Origin: Falsochrobactrum shanghaiense
GTDB lineage: Bacteria > Pseudomonadota > Alphaproteobacteria > Rhizobiales > Rhizobiaceae
Length of the DNA: 64,000 nucleotides
NCBI RefSeq assembly: GCF_003149535.1
Contig: NZ_QGDB01000005.1
Location: 186,001-250,000, forward strand
Direction: 5' to 3'
Below, in pieces: positions 8,601 through 17,779 of this stretch. The translations under genes were made by a program, and so were the position numbers. The notes under the pieces were generated by a model. The model did no database searches. It worked only from the letters and a program-made list of their open reading frames with translations, and was not told where the DNA came from. Position 1 is the first letter of the stretch; each line of letters starts with the position of its first letter.

Positions 8601-8618
8601 TGCGGGTATATACCCGCA
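8601..8618. promoter_or_regulatory. 18-bp perfect palindrome, candidate MarR operator
   Basis: tgcgggtatatacccgca is its own reverse complement and ends two bases before the marR start codon. The size, symmetry and position fit an autoregulatory MarR operator. It overlaps the place where a ribosome site would normally be. Confidence 0.6.
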
Positions 8619-8620
8619 TC

Positions 8621-9019
8621 ATGACGCATCCATGCTTCTGCACTCTTTTGCGCCAGGCCGCACGCAGAACCTCGACAATCTATGACGAGGCGCTGGCGCC
8701 GCTTGGCATTAATGTGGCCCAGTTCAGCCTGCTGCGGCGGCTCAACCGCGCCGGAAAGCTGTCGCTGACCGAGCTTGCGCGGGCAGCCGAACTCGACCGC
8801 TCAACCGTAGGCCGCAATGCCAAAGTGTTACAGCGCATGGAACTGATTGCGCCCGTAGATGGTGAGGATCATCGCGAAACCAAGGTCGGGCTTACCGACA
8901 AGGGCCGCGGTATCCTGTCACGCGGCGCGCCGCTCTGGGATAGGGCACAAGAAGAAATTGAAACGAAGCTCGGAAATGACGGTGCCGATAACTTGCAGGC
9001 GCTCCTTCGGGCCCTGTGA
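8621..9019 (+). CDS. MarR family transcriptional regulator
   Basis: A 132-residue winged-helix regulator of the MarR family: helix-turn-helix around residues 45-75 (LSLTELARAAELDRSTVGRN) and the wing around 80-98 (DGEDHRETKVGLTDKG). The N-terminus carries Cys5 and Cys7. I prefer the ATG of MTHPCFC; an upstream in-frame TTG lies inside the palindrome. There is no Shine-Dalgarno sequence in front of the ATG because the palindrome occupies that space, so the message may be leaderless. It lies 60 bases before an MFS transporter in the same direction, the usual layout of a repressor with the pump it controls. Confidence 0.9.
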   Translation: MTHPCFCTLLRQAARRTSTIYDEALAPLGINVAQFSLLRRLNRAGKLSLTELARAAELDRSTVGRNAKVLQRMELIAPVDGEDHRETKVGLTDKGRGILSRGAPLWDRAQEEIETKLGNDGADNLQALLRAL

Positions 9020-9079
9020 CACATGCTTGCAATGACCTCATGACCGCCTCTCCGTGTGGTCCAACCTGAAAGCCCCAAG

Positions 9080-10375
9080 ATGATTTCTGCCCGCCTTGCA
9101 GCCTTCCTCGCCCAGAGAAACATCCATTATGGATGGATCATCGCAGGCGTAACCTTCCTCACCATGCTGGCAACGGCAGCGGCGATGGGCTCGGCGGGCA
9201 TATTGATCGATCCGCTTCAGAGCGAGTTCGGCTGGACGAACGCCGATATTTCCTTCGCCATGGCGCTGCGTCTGGTGCTGTTTGGGCTGATGGGGCCGTT
9301 CGCTGCCGCTTTCATGAACCAGTTCGGGCTGCGCCGCGTCGTGGTCGCCGCCCTGCTTATGATTTCGTCAGGGCTGATCGGCTCCATGTTCATGACGCAG
9401 CAATGGCAGATGGTTGCGCTTTGGGGCGTAATCATCGGTCTTGGCACCGGCATGACGGCGCTGGTTCTGGGTGCGACGGTGGCCGCACGCTGGTTTGAAA
9501 AGCGGCGCGGATTGGTCGTCGGCATGATGACCGCAAGCAATGCGACCGGACAGCTCATCTTCATGCCTATTCTGGCTGGCGTAAGCCAGAATATCGGCTG
9601 GCGTCCCGCGCTCGCCATTGTCATCGTATTTCTGCTCGCAGCCCTGCTGCTGGTCCTCGCCCTCATGCGCGACAACCCTGCCGATATAGGTCTTAAACCT
9701 TTCGGTCGCACCGCTCCCATGCCCGCGCCTGAACCGCGCAAGAACTTCCTTTCCATGCTGGTTTCGCCTCTTGTCACCTTGCGCGAAGCCTCCTCCACGA
9801 TGACGTTCTGGGTGCTTTTCATTACCTTTTTCGTCTGCGGTTTTTCCACCAATGGCCTTATCCAGACGCACTGGATTGCCCTTTGCGGCGATTTCGGCAT
9901 CGTGCCCGTGGGGGCGGCGGGCATTCTCGCAGTTATCGGCGCCTTCGACCTCATCGGCACGATCGGCTCGGGCTGGCTTACCGACCGCTTCGATAATCGC
10001 TGGCTGCTTTTCTGGTTCTATGCGCTGCGCGGCCTCTCGCTCATCTACCTCACATTCACCGATTTCTCGGTCTATGAGCTTGCCCTCTTTGCGGTCTTCT
10101 ATGGCCTCGACTGGGTGGCGACGGTTCCTCCGACGGTAAAAATCGCAGCCGAACATTTTGGCCCTGAAAAAGCAGGCATGGTTTTTGGATGGGTCTTTAC
10201 CGGCCATCAGGTCGGTGCCGCAGCTGCCGCCGCTTTCGCCGGTTTCGTGCGCACCGACTATGACAGTTACACGCCCGCACTTATTCTCGCAGGAGCGCTG
10301 TGCATCGCGGCAGCATCGCTGGTGTTTCTCCTCAAGCGCCCGGCCCGCCGCAGCCCGGCCTTGCAACCATCATAA
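9080..10375 (+). CDS. Major facilitator superfamily transporter
   Basis: A 431-residue inner-membrane protein with about twelve membrane segments, of the MFS type related to oxalate/formate and monocarboxylate carriers (HYGWIIAGVTFL at the start, FGWTNADISFAMAL, and the helix 2-3 and 8-9 loops). The substrate cannot be told. I take the ATG of MISARLAAF; an in-frame GTG 24 bases earlier is possible. It follows the MarR regulator and is probably controlled by it, as a drug or organic-acid exporter. The last six bases overlap the convergent Rsm22-like gene. Confidence 0.88.
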   Translation: MISARLAAFLAQRNIHYGWIIAGVTFLTMLATAAAMGSAGILIDPLQSEFGWTNADISFAMALRLVLFGLMGPFAAAFMNQFGLRRVVVAALLMISSGLIGSMFMTQQWQMVALWGVIIGLGTGMTALVLGATVAARWFEKRRGLVVGMMTASNATGQLIFMPILAGVSQNIGWRPALAIVIVFLLAALLLVLALMRDNPADIGLKPFGRTAPMPAPEPRKNFLSMLVSPLVTLREASSTMTFWVLFITFFVCGFSTNGLIQTHWIALCGDFGIVPVGAAGILAVIGAFDLIGTIGSGWLTDRFDNRWLLFWFYALRGLSLIYLTFTDFSVYELALFAVFYGLDWVATVPPTVKIAAEHFGPEKAGMVFGWVFTGHQVGAAAAAAFAGFVRTDYDSYTPALILAGALCIAAASLVFLLKRPARRSPALQPS

Positions 10376-11332
10376 CAGCGCATCGCCCCAATCGGCGCGG
10401 CGCGCCCAGCGGAAGAGATCGCCATCGCGCCTGGTCACCAGCCGCTCCTGGGCCGTGCCATCCTGATTGCAAAGCTTGAGCGCGACCTTGCCGCCGCCAA
10501 CACGCCTGGGGGCAATGACGCGCGCCGCCACATCTGCTGTTTTTTCCCGCGAAGCAGCAAGATAGACGAATTTCTCGTCTTCCCACGGCACTTCCGCGTC
10601 CTTGGTGAGACGATGAATGCGCGAGCGGGCAACACGCCGTGAAAAATGACACCAGTCGGGAGCAGCGATGGGGCACTCCCGCTGATGCACGCAAGGGGCT
10701 GCAATATGCGCGCCCTTCGCAAGAAGAGCCTCGCGCGCAGCCAGAATCCGCTGCCAGCCTGCGGGGGTGCCCGGCTCTATAATGACCAGCATGCTGCGGG
10801 CCGCGGCCCATAGCTGCCCGATAAGAGCCGCACGTTCCGCAGGCGCAAGTTCATCGAGCACATAAGCAATGGTGACAAGATCAGCCTGCGGAAAATCGAG
10901 TTTTTCCCGAACCACATCACCGGCCCGCCATTGCGTTTCCAGCCCGACATGCCGGGCAAGATTGCTGCCGACGTCCCTAATGGAAGAACTCGCTTCGATC
11001 ATTATCGCCGAAGTCAGATCAGGCCAGCAATCCTTGACTGCCCAAAGAGCGGTCCCCGGTCCCGACCCTATGTCGAGCAGGCTTCGGGGTGAAAAACCGG
11101 GGCAAATCCCGGCCACGCCTTCAAGGCTCGCACGCACCGCCGCATAGGTCGCCGGCAAACGTGCCGCCAGATAGGCTTTCGCAGCCAGTTCATCTGAAAT
11201 ATGCAGCCGTCCGTCACGCGTTTCCGCACGATAGCGCCGCGAAAGCACATCCGAAGCACGCTTGAGATCGGCAAGTGCTACCCCCTCAAGAGCCGTATCC
11301 ACAGCCTGACGCAGAGCTGAAGGCAACTCCAT
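10370..11332 (-). CDS. Rsm22-like SAM-dependent methyltransferase family protein
   Basis: A 320-residue protein resembling the Rsm22 family, whose mitochondrial members associate with the small ribosomal subunit. A Rossmann-type methyltransferase fold is visible with the SAM motif LLDIGSGPGTALWAV (about residues 84-98) and the later IAYVLDELAPAER segment. The C-terminal part has four cysteines (about 215-235) and a basic tail (residues 265-320), in line with the cysteine cluster seen in the family. It starts three bases after the DUF2333 gene region and is likely co-transcribed downstream of another gene or its own promoter. Its methylation target is not known. Confidence 0.8.
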   Translation of the reverse strand: MELPSALRQAVDTALEGVALADLKRASDVLSRRYRAETRDGRLHISDELAAKAYLAARLPATYAAVRASLEGVAGICPGFSPRSLLDIGSGPGTALWAVKDCWPDLTSAIMIEASSSIRDVGSNLARHVGLETQWRAGDVVREKLDFPQADLVTIAYVLDELAPAERAALIGQLWAAARSMLVIIEPGTPAGWQRILAAREALLAKGAHIAAPCVHQRECPIAAPDWCHFSRRVARSRIHRLTKDAEVPWEDEKFVYLAASREKTADVAARVIAPRRVGGGKVALKLCNQDGTAQERLVTRRDGDLFRWARRADWGDALL

Positions 11333-11335
11333 CGA

Positions 11336-12577
11336 TCAGCGCTCCAGCACCTGTTTTATGTCCACCAGATTGGACCGCACCCGCAGGATATAAAAGCCCA
11401 TTGTCGTCAGATGCGACGGTGTCAGCCACGCATCGGGATTGCCATTGGATACGATGAAGGGCTGCATATTGAGTGCGGAACGCAGCTGTTTTTCCATTTC
11501 ATCCCAGACGCCGTCAAGGTGCTTTTCCGCAAGCACGCTCCTGAAATCGGAATGCGCCGCGCGCAACAGGCCGTAATAGGCATAGAGCTGCCCATAGGCG
11601 AACCAGAAGCGGTCATCCGCACGCGTATCAAACCAGCCCGCATGATAATTTTCAGCCCGGTCTTTCAGGATCGCCGAAGTGGAACCAAGATCGCTCGCGA
11701 TACGATCGACGAACTGAATGAGATTGTCGGCACGCGCATCAAAGGTTGCCTGGCAGTTTTCCAGCCGCATATTGAATGCGCGTAAATCCTTGATCGCCGA
11801 ACGATAATAGCTCGGCGACGGCGTCTTGGGACCAAATGGACTAAGGCCGAAATACCATGCGTCTTCGGCAAATTGCAGATTGCCGCGTGCTTTTTGCAGA
11901 TCGCTGTCGATTTGCGACGTGCCGCGCAAGCGGCCGATATTATCCACCAGTTCAATGGCCGTGCGTCGCACAGCCGCGTGGATGCCGCGCTGGAACGACG
12001 CCTTGTTATCGAGGAACGGGGTACGATCCCAATCAAGACCGAAGAAGCCAAGCTTGTAAAGCAGCATGGAAGAAATCCATGCATTCTGATTGACGTTGAA
12101 ATCGGTCAGATCGGCAGCAACTTCGGCGATGGCAGAAAGCGAGCATTTGCGCGCAGTCGCCGGAACCTGCGCGGCTTGCAACGGCTGCGCGTCGGATGCT
12201 TCGTTGGTCTCAGGCTCGCTCGCATTCCCGCCTTCCGGAGCCGCATCATTATCACCGGCGGCAGGCGCGGACGGTTCCGGAACCGAGGCCAATGGAGCAG
12301 GTGCCGTCTGCACCAGTTCCCCCGGCGTCGTAGCGCTTTCATAGCTGTATTTGGCCGGATAATCCGGATTGAAATTGCTCCAGACCTGCGTTTGCCAGAT
12401 GAAATAGCCATAAAGACCGGCAGAACCCAGAACCACGATAGCTATGGCGATTTTCCATATGATCCCGAATTGAAGATAAAGCCGCCATAAAGCGCCCAAC
12501 GGCACGGCAATCAAACGGGCTAACGCGGCGATAAAACGCCCAAGGAAGGATAAAACGCCCTGCACTGCATCCCACAC
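11336..12577 (-). CDS. DUF2333 family membrane protein
   Basis: A 413-residue protein that matches the pattern of DUF2333: an amphipathic N-terminus, one membrane helix (about residues 40-62, IWKIAIAIVVLGSAGLYGYF), then a proline- and alanine-rich linker (about 85-140) and a large extracytoplasmic alpha-helical domain. The layout suggests a bitopic inner-membrane protein facing the periplasm. The family has no established function. It is transcribed first, with the Rsm22-like gene three bases after its stop, so the two are probably one operon. Confidence 0.8.
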   Translation of the reverse strand: MWDAVQGVLSFLGRFIAALARLIAVPLGALWRLYLQFGIIWKIAIAIVVLGSAGLYGYFIWQTQVWSNFNPDYPAKYSYESATTPGELVQTAPAPLASVPEPSAPAAGDNDAAPEGGNASEPETNEASDAQPLQAAQVPATARKCSLSAIAEVAADLTDFNVNQNAWISSMLLYKLGFFGLDWDRTPFLDNKASFQRGIHAAVRRTAIELVDNIGRLRGTSQIDSDLQKARGNLQFAEDAWYFGLSPFGPKTPSPSYYRSAIKDLRAFNMRLENCQATFDARADNLIQFVDRIASDLGSTSAILKDRAENYHAGWFDTRADDRFWFAYGQLYAYYGLLRAAHSDFRSVLAEKHLDGVWDEMEKQLRSALNMQPFIVSNGNPDAWLTPSHLTTMGFYILRVRSNLVDIKQVLER

Positions 12578-12955
12578 GGTTACACACCCTTCCTGCCGTC
12601 AGGCCCATCCGAAATCTATGCCAATCACATAGAGTGCCGCAAAGAATTCGACAACCGCGAACATGAAAAGCGTGAAATTTAGGTGATGTTTTTTACTTCC
12701 ATGGGTTGAAACGGAGCCGTCTATCCGTAACATGGCCGCACTTCGCGCTGCTTCGGCTTGCAGCTCTTATCGATACAATCCCGTGACCGGCCCCTTGCCG
12801 GGGTTCATAAAATAGTTGAATCTCACTAAAATGTCGCAATCGGACTTGTTTTCGCCGCTTGAATACTTGATCGGCGAGATCATTGATATTTGCTAAAGTC
12901 GGAACCGGAACAACAATTAAACCCGTCAAAGCGGCCCCGGTAAATGGAGAGAACA
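12578..12955. other. Divergent promoter region between the DUF2333 gene and choX
   Basis: No gene seen. The stretch includes a small hairpin (ccggccccttgccgggg, near 12790) and an AT-rich part (12820-12900) likely to hold the choX promoter. A ribosome site, ggagag, lies just before the choX ATG. I recognise no operator. Confidence 0.5.
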
Positions 12956-13924
12956 ATGAAGTCCACATCAACGCAACCGCTCAAGCGCATCTTGGGCGCT
13001 CTCACCGTCACGACAGCTATTTTAGCGATACCCGCAAGCGGCCTTGCGGCAGAGCCGGAAAGCTGCTCCACCATTCGTTTTTCCGATGTGGGCTGGACCG
13101 ACATTACGTCCACGACTGCTGTGGCTACGGAGGTTCTCAAAGGTCTTGGCTATAAGACCGACATCAAGGTTCTATCCGTGCCGGTCACTTATGCCTCGCT
13201 GAGCAAGAAGGATATTGACGTCTTTCTGGGTTATTGGAACCCGTCCATGACGGCCGATCTGCAACCCTATCTCGATGACAAGACCGTCGAGACCTTGCGC
13301 ACGAACCTTACCGGCGCAAAATATACGCTCGCCGTGCCGCAATATACCTATGACGAAGGTTTGAAAGATTTCAAAGACATAGCCAATTTCAAGGACCAGC
13401 TTGGCGGCAAGATTTACGGTATCGAACCGGGCAATGACGGCAATCGCCTCATCCTCGATATGATCGGCAAGGATGCCTTTGGCCTCAAATCCTTCGAACT
13501 TGCGGAATCGTCCGAGCAGGGCATGCTCGCACAGGTCGGAAGAAGCGTCAGAAGCAAACAGCCAATCGTCTTTCTGGCATGGGAGCCTCACCCCATGAAC
13601 AAGCGCTTTGAAATCGCCTATCTGACAGGCGGCGACGAGTTTTTCGGCCCCAATCTGGGCGGCGCCACCGTCGAGACGAATATACGTGCGGGCTACGCGC
13701 AGGAATGCCCGAATGTCGGCAAATTCCTTAGCAATCTCGAATTCCAGCTTGAAATGGAAAACGAAATCATGGGCAAGATTCTGGACGATGGCGAGGAGCC
13801 GGCAAAAGCCGCAACCGATTGGCTCAAGGCCAATCCCGCCATACTCGATCAGTGGCTTGCAGGTGTAACCACTGTCGATGGCAAGGAAGGTCTTCCTGCC
13901 GTCAAGGCGGAACTCGGTCTTTAA
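12956..13924 (+). CDS. choX: Choline ABC transporter, periplasmic binding protein
   Basis: Periplasmic binding protein of a high-affinity choline importer. A signal peptide covers about residues 1-27 (hydrophobic core and AIPASGLA-AEP). The aromatic box that clamps the quaternary ammonium in Sinorhizobium ChoX is represented by VGWTD, LGYWNPSM, AVPQYTYD and FLAWEPHPM. Of two nearby ATGs I choose the second, six bases after GGAGA. It is first of choXWV. Choline uptake feeds glycine betaine synthesis and phosphatidylcholine, a major Brucella membrane lipid; that link is known biology, not seen here. Confidence 0.92.
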   Translation: MKSTSTQPLKRILGALTVTTAILAIPASGLAAEPESCSTIRFSDVGWTDITSTTAVATEVLKGLGYKTDIKVLSVPVTYASLSKKDIDVFLGYWNPSMTADLQPYLDDKTVETLRTNLTGAKYTLAVPQYTYDEGLKDFKDIANFKDQLGGKIYGIEPGNDGNRLILDMIGKDAFGLKSFELAESSEQGMLAQVGRSVRSKQPIVFLAWEPHPMNKRFEIAYLTGGDEFFGPNLGGATVETNIRAGYAQECPNVGKFLSNLEFQLEMENEIMGKILDDGEEPAKAATDWLKANPAILDQWLAGVTTVDGKEGLPAVKAELGL

Positions 13925-13937
13925 CCGTGTACACACC

Positions 13938-13969
13938 AAACCCATGCACCCAATTGGGTGCATGGGTTT
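13938..13969 (+). promoter_or_regulatory. 32-nt perfect palindrome between choX and choW
   Basis: Arms aaacccatgcaccc and gggtgcatgggttt around aatt make a 14-bp stem with a four-base loop. It lies 13 bases after the choX stop codon and 55 bases before the choW start. It has no long T-run. It probably protects choX mRNA and limits read-through, giving more binding protein than permease. Confidence 0.75.
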
Positions 13970-14024
13970 CAATCTCTTTATTATACATCATACTTCCATA
14001 AGAACGCAGCAGGAGACCTGATCG

Positions 14025-14861
14025 TTGAACTGGCTGACGGACTATAAAATTCCGGTCGGATCGACCGCCAAATCGGTGGTCGACTGGCTGACCGATAATA
14101 TGGGCAGCTTTTTCGACGCGCTCGCCGCCGTCATGCAGAGCATGATCGATGCACTTCTTTTCGTTCTGAAATTACCCCATCCCCTGTTGCTGATCGTAAT
14201 TTTTGCAATCATCGCATGGCTCATCCAGCGCCGTATTTCGGTTGTGATCCTAACAATTATCGGCTTCCTGTTCATTCTCAATCAGGGCTATTGGGACCGT
14301 ACGCTCGAAACACTGACCCTTGTGCTCTCGGCCTGCTTTCTGTGCATGGCCATCGGCGTTCCACTGGGGATCGCAGCCGCCCATCGCCCTGCGCTTTATG
14401 CGGCCTTGCGGCCAGTTCTCGACCTCATGCAGACATTGCCGACATTCGTCTATCTAATTCCGGCGATTGTCTTTTTTGGCATCGGCATGGTGCCCGGATT
14501 GCTGGCGACGGCGGTATTCGTGCTCCCCGCCCCTGTGCGCCTGACCCATCTCGGCATTTCGTCCACACCATCGTCGCTCATTGAAGCGGGCGAAGCCTTT
14601 GGCGCTTCCCGCTCGCAACTCTTGTGGAAAATCGAGCTGCCCTATGCCATGCCGCAAATTCTTGCGGGGCTTACTCAGACCATCATGCTGTCGCTCTCCA
14701 TGGTCGTGATTGCAGCCCTTGTGGGCGCTGACGGGCTTGGCGTGCCGGTCGTTCGTGCGCTCAATTCCGTCAACACCGCGCTTGGTTTCGAAGCAGGGCT
14801 GGTCATCGTCGTCGTCGCCATCATTCTCGATCGCATCTTCCGCGCCGGACGTCAGCAATAG
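14025..14861 (+). CDS. choW: Choline ABC transporter, permease
   Basis: Inner-membrane permease of the choXWV importer, 278 residues, with about six membrane segments. The ABC permease consensus appears around residues 190-215 (EAGEAFGASRSQLLWKIELP, the EAA loop). The start is TTG: aggaga lies eight bases upstream and no ATG gives a better N-terminus, and MNWLTDYKIPVG is typical of ProW/ChoW. Seven bases separate it from choV. It is downstream of a large intercistronic hairpin, which may lower its expression relative to choX. Confidence 0.92.
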   Translation: MNWLTDYKIPVGSTAKSVVDWLTDNMGSFFDALAAVMQSMIDALLFVLKLPHPLLLIVIFAIIAWLIQRRISVVILTIIGFLFILNQGYWDRTLETLTLVLSACFLCMAIGVPLGIAAAHRPALYAALRPVLDLMQTLPTFVYLIPAIVFFGIGMVPGLLATAVFVLPAPVRLTHLGISSTPSSLIEAGEAFGASRSQLLWKIELPYAMPQILAGLTQTIMLSLSMVVIAALVGADGLGVPVVRALNSVNTALGFEAGLVIVVVAIILDRIFRAGRQQ

Positions 14862-14873
14862 GATTCCTTGACG

Positions 14874-15929
14874 ATGACCATTATCGCTCTTGAAGATGTC
14901 AGCATCATTTTCGGCAAACAAACCGATGAAGCGCTACGGCTCGCCGATTCCGGGGCCTCGCGCTCGCAAATTCAGTCACAGACCAGCCTTGTCCTTGGCG
15001 TGCATAATTGTACGCTCAACATCGAAGAAGGCGAAATTCTTGTCCTGATGGGCCTTTCCGGCTCTGGAAAATCCACGCTCTTGCGCGCCATCAACCGGCT
15101 GAACCCGATCTCGCGGGGCCGCGTTCTCATTCGTGATGGCGATGAACGCACCATTGATGTGGGCCAGGCAAATCGCAAGACATTGCGCTATCTGCGCACC
15201 GAGCTTGTCTCGATGGTGTTTCAGCAGTTCAGCTTGCTGCCATGGCGCTCGGTCGAGGAAAATGTGGCCTTCGGGCTGGAGCTGTCCGGCATGGGCAAGG
15301 AAGAGCGCTTGTCTCAGGCGCGCCAGCAATTGCAGCTGGTCGGCCTTCAGGACTGGGCGGAACATAAGGTGAGCGAACTTTCCGGCGGCATGCAGCAGCG
15401 TGTCGGTCTCGCCCGCGCCTTTGCCACCGGCGCGCCAATTCTTCTCATGGATGAGCCTTTCTCAGCCCTTGATCCGCTGATCCGCACGCGCTTGCAGGAC
15501 GAACTCCTCGCGCTCCAGTCGCGACTGAAAAAAACCATTGTCTTTGTAAGCCATGATCTCGATGAGGCCATGAAAATCGGCAACCGCATCGCCATTCTTG
15601 AGGGCGGGCATATCGTGCAATGCGGTACGCCGCAGGAGATTCTTCTATATCCCGCCAATCAATATGTCGCCGATTTCGTCGCCCATATGAACCCGCTCGG
15701 CGTGCTGCGTGCAGGCGACATCATGGTCCCCTATGACCGCCATGCACAGCAGCCCCGCCCTTTCGCAGCCACGGCACAGCGCAAAACGCTGATACGCGAC
15801 CTCATGAGCGCCATTGCAAACAGCAGCGGCGATGTCGGCATCGTCGAAAATGGTGCCATTATCGGCAAGATCTCTGCCGACGATATAGTGCGCGCACTGG
15901 CCTGGCATCAGCAGCGCGCGCAGCAATAA
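14874..15929 (+). CDS. choV: Choline ABC transporter, ATP-binding protein
   Basis: ATPase of the choline importer, about 351 residues. Walker A is GLSGSGKSTLLR (about residues 55-66), the ABC signature LSGGMQQRV (about 170) and Walker B ILLMDEPFSALDP (about 193). The C-terminal 100 residues resemble the half-CBS regulatory part of ProV-type ATPases and end in IVRALAWHQQRAQQ. The ATG follows an in-frame TTG six bases earlier; I prefer the ATG. It is the last gene of the operon and ends at a bidirectional terminator. Confidence 0.92.
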   Translation: MTIIALEDVSIIFGKQTDEALRLADSGASRSQIQSQTSLVLGVHNCTLNIEEGEILVLMGLSGSGKSTLLRAINRLNPISRGRVLIRDGDERTIDVGQANRKTLRYLRTELVSMVFQQFSLLPWRSVEENVAFGLELSGMGKEERLSQARQQLQLVGLQDWAEHKVSELSGGMQQRVGLARAFATGAPILLMDEPFSALDPLIRTRLQDELLALQSRLKKTIVFVSHDLDEAMKIGNRIAILEGGHIVQCGTPQEILLYPANQYVADFVAHMNPLGVLRAGDIMVPYDRHAQQPRPFAATAQRKTLIRDLMSAIANSSGDVGIVENGAIIGKISADDIVRALAWHQQRAQQ

Positions 15930-15959
15930 AAAATGCCGCTCATCAAAGCGGCATTTTTT
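15928..15959. terminator. Bidirectional terminator between choV and dppF
   Basis: aaaaaatgccgct and agcggcatttttt form a 13-bp stem with T-runs on both strands. It starts at the choV stop codon and lies between two convergent operons. Confidence 0.9.
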
Positions 15960-15970
15960 CCCGTTGCAGC

Positions 15971-16077
15971 TAAAGCATGTCGCCCGAAAGTGGGGACCGG
16001 TTTCGGGATAACGATATGCGTAAAAACAAGAACTTAAAGCGTAAGGAGCGAATCTGAAAGATCGCGACACGCTTTAG
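15971..16077. repeat. Dispersed palindromic intergenic repeat, copy 3
   Basis: The core reads cccgaaagtggggaccggtttcggg inside agcatgtcg...cgatatgcg. A second block begins aaagcgtaaggagcgaatctgaaag and closes with acgcttta, giving a terminal taaagcgt/acgcttta stem. Two linked hairpins make this a full-length copy. It lies just beyond the dppF stop codon. Confidence 0.7.
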
Positions 16078-16079
16078 GA

Positions 16080-16928
16080 CTATGCTGAAGCAGCCGCGCG
16101 TGCTGCCGTACGCGCCTCGACACGGGCGCGGATGGCATCCACATCCGCGCGCGGTGTCGCTGCAAAGAGCTTTTTCGTATAATCGTGCTGCGGATTGTTG
16201 AAAACCTCGTCACGCGAGCCATATTCGACCACTTCGCCGAAATACATCACCATCACGTCATCGGCGATATAGCGCACGACCGATAGATCATGGCTGATGA
16301 AGACATAGGTAAGCCCGAATTCTTCCTGCAAGTCGGAAAGAATATTGAGCACCTGCGCCTGCACGGAAAGGTCGAGCGCCGAAACCGGCTCATCAAGCAC
16401 CAGAAGCTGCGGGTTGAGCATCAAGGCACGGGCAATCGCGATACGCTGCCGCTGTCCGCCTGAAAACATATGCGGATAGCGATTGAAATGCTCAGGCCCC
16501 AGCCCGACTTTCAAAAGCATCTGCATCGCTTTTTCACGCCGCGCCTGCGCCGACATTTTCGTATTGAGCAGCAGCGGTTCGGCCAGCACATCGCCGATCT
16601 TCTGGCGCGGATTGAGCGAGCCATAAGGATTCTGGAACACGATCTGCACCTTTTGGCGCATTTCATGCGTGAGGCCGTCGCGGGTGATGTTCACGTCCTT
16701 GCCGCCGATCAGCAATTCACCGCTGGTCTGCGGGTCGATCATGGTGAGAATGCGTGCCAGCGTGGATTTTCCGCAGCCCGACTCCCCCACGATTGCCAGA
16801 GTTTTACCCTTCTCCAGCTTGAAGCTCACGCCCTTGACGGCATGAACGACCTTGGCCTTTCCAAACAGGCCTCCGCCTACATGATAATCGCGCTTGATAT
16901 TGCGCGCTTCGAGAACGACCTCGCTCAT
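16080..16928 (-). CDS. dppF: Dipeptide/oligopeptide ABC transporter ATP-binding protein, DppF type
   Basis: One of two ATPases of a peptide importer, 282 residues. Walker A is GESGCGKSTLAR (about residues 49-60), the signature FSGGQRQRI (about 157) and Walker B LLVLDEPVSALD (about 176). The C-terminal extension of the Opp/Dpp family follows (HDYTKKLFAATPR). It overlaps dppD by four bases (ATGA), so the two are translationally coupled, the arrangement expected of a heterodimeric ATPase. Confidence 0.9.
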   Translation of the reverse strand: MSEVVLEARNIKRDYHVGGGLFGKAKVVHAVKGVSFKLEKGKTLAIVGESGCGKSTLARILTMIDPQTSGELLIGGKDVNITRDGLTHEMRQKVQIVFQNPYGSLNPRQKIGDVLAEPLLLNTKMSAQARREKAMQMLLKVGLGPEHFNRYPHMFSGGQRQRIAIARALMLNPQLLVLDEPVSALDLSVQAQVLNILSDLQEEFGLTYVFISHDLSVVRYIADDVMVMYFGEVVEYGSRDEVFNNPQHDYTKKLFAATPRADVDAIRARVEARTAARAAASA

Positions 16929-17776
16929 CGCGCTTCTCCGGCATCGTTGTTTTCAAAGACAAAATCGGAAACCGTAGGCAAACGGTCGCCTGTTGCATTT
17001 TCCGGCAAAGCCGAAAGTAGCGCGCGCGTATAAGGATGTTTCGGTGCGGAGAAGAGCGATAGTACGTCCGCATCTTCCATCTTGTGTCCCTTATACTGCA
17101 CGATCACCCGGTCAGCGGTTTCCGCCACCACACCCATATCATGCGTGATCATGATCAATCCCATGCCATGCTCCACCTGAAGCCGCATGAGAAGATCGAG
17201 TATCTGCTTCTGGATCGTCACATCGAGCGCGGTCGTCGGCTCGTCGGCAATCAGGAGCTTTGGATTGCACGCGATAGCGATGGCGATCATCACACGCTGG
17301 CACTGACCACCTGACATCTGGTGAGGGAAGCTGTTCAAACGCTCCGCCGCATCGCGAATGCCGACCAGTTCCAGCAGTTCGATCGCCCGCGCGCGGCTTG
17401 CCGAACCGCTCAGGTGCAAATGCTGCCTGAGTACTTCTTCAAGCTGATAGCCCACGGTAAAGCATGGGTTGAGACTAGCCACCGGCTCCTGAAATATCAT
17501 CGAAATATCGCGCCCGATGATTTTACGGCGTTCTTTTTCGGACATTGTGAGCAGGTTCTGGCCGTTAAACTGCATAAGATCGGCAGTCACGGCCGCCGTC
17601 TTGGGCAAAAGCCCCATGACGGCCAGCATGCCCACGGATTTACCTGAGCCCGATTCGCCGACGATAGCCAGGACCTCGCCCTTGTCCACCGTGATGTCGA
17701 TACCGTCGACCGCCTTGAAGTCGCCCATCGAAGTATCGAACGAAACCGTAAGGTTCCTGATTTCAAGCAGCGCCAT
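16925..17776 (-). CDS. dppD: Dipeptide/oligopeptide ABC transporter ATP-binding protein, DppD type
   Basis: Second ATPase of the peptide importer, 283 residues. Walker A is [12 protein letters not shown] (about residues 39-50), the signature [12 protein letters not shown] (about 153) and Walker [14 protein letters not shown] (about 172), then the C-terminal [12 protein letters not shown] of the oligopeptide family. It starts three bases after the dppC stop and overlaps dppF, so the operon is tight. Confidence 0.9.
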   Translation of the reverse strand: MALLEIRNLTVSFDTSMGDFKAVDGIDITVDKGEVLAIVGESGSGKSVGMLAVMGLLPKTAAVTADLMQFNGQNLLTMSEKERRKIIGRDISMIFQEPVASLNPCFTVGYQLEEVLRQHLHLSGSASRARAIELLELVGIRDAAERLNSFPHQMSGGQCQRVMIAIAIACNPKLLIADEPTTALDVTIQKQILDLLMRLQVEHGMGLIMITHDMGVVAETADRVIVQYKGHKMEDADVLSLFSAPKHPYTRALLSALPENATGDRLPTVSDFVFENNDAGEAR

Positions 17777-17779
17777 GGG

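Noticed and set aside
9368-10366. A 332-codon open frame on the minus strand inside the MFS gene
   Set aside because: Shadow of the membrane protein frame; its translation is hydrophilic and low in pattern.
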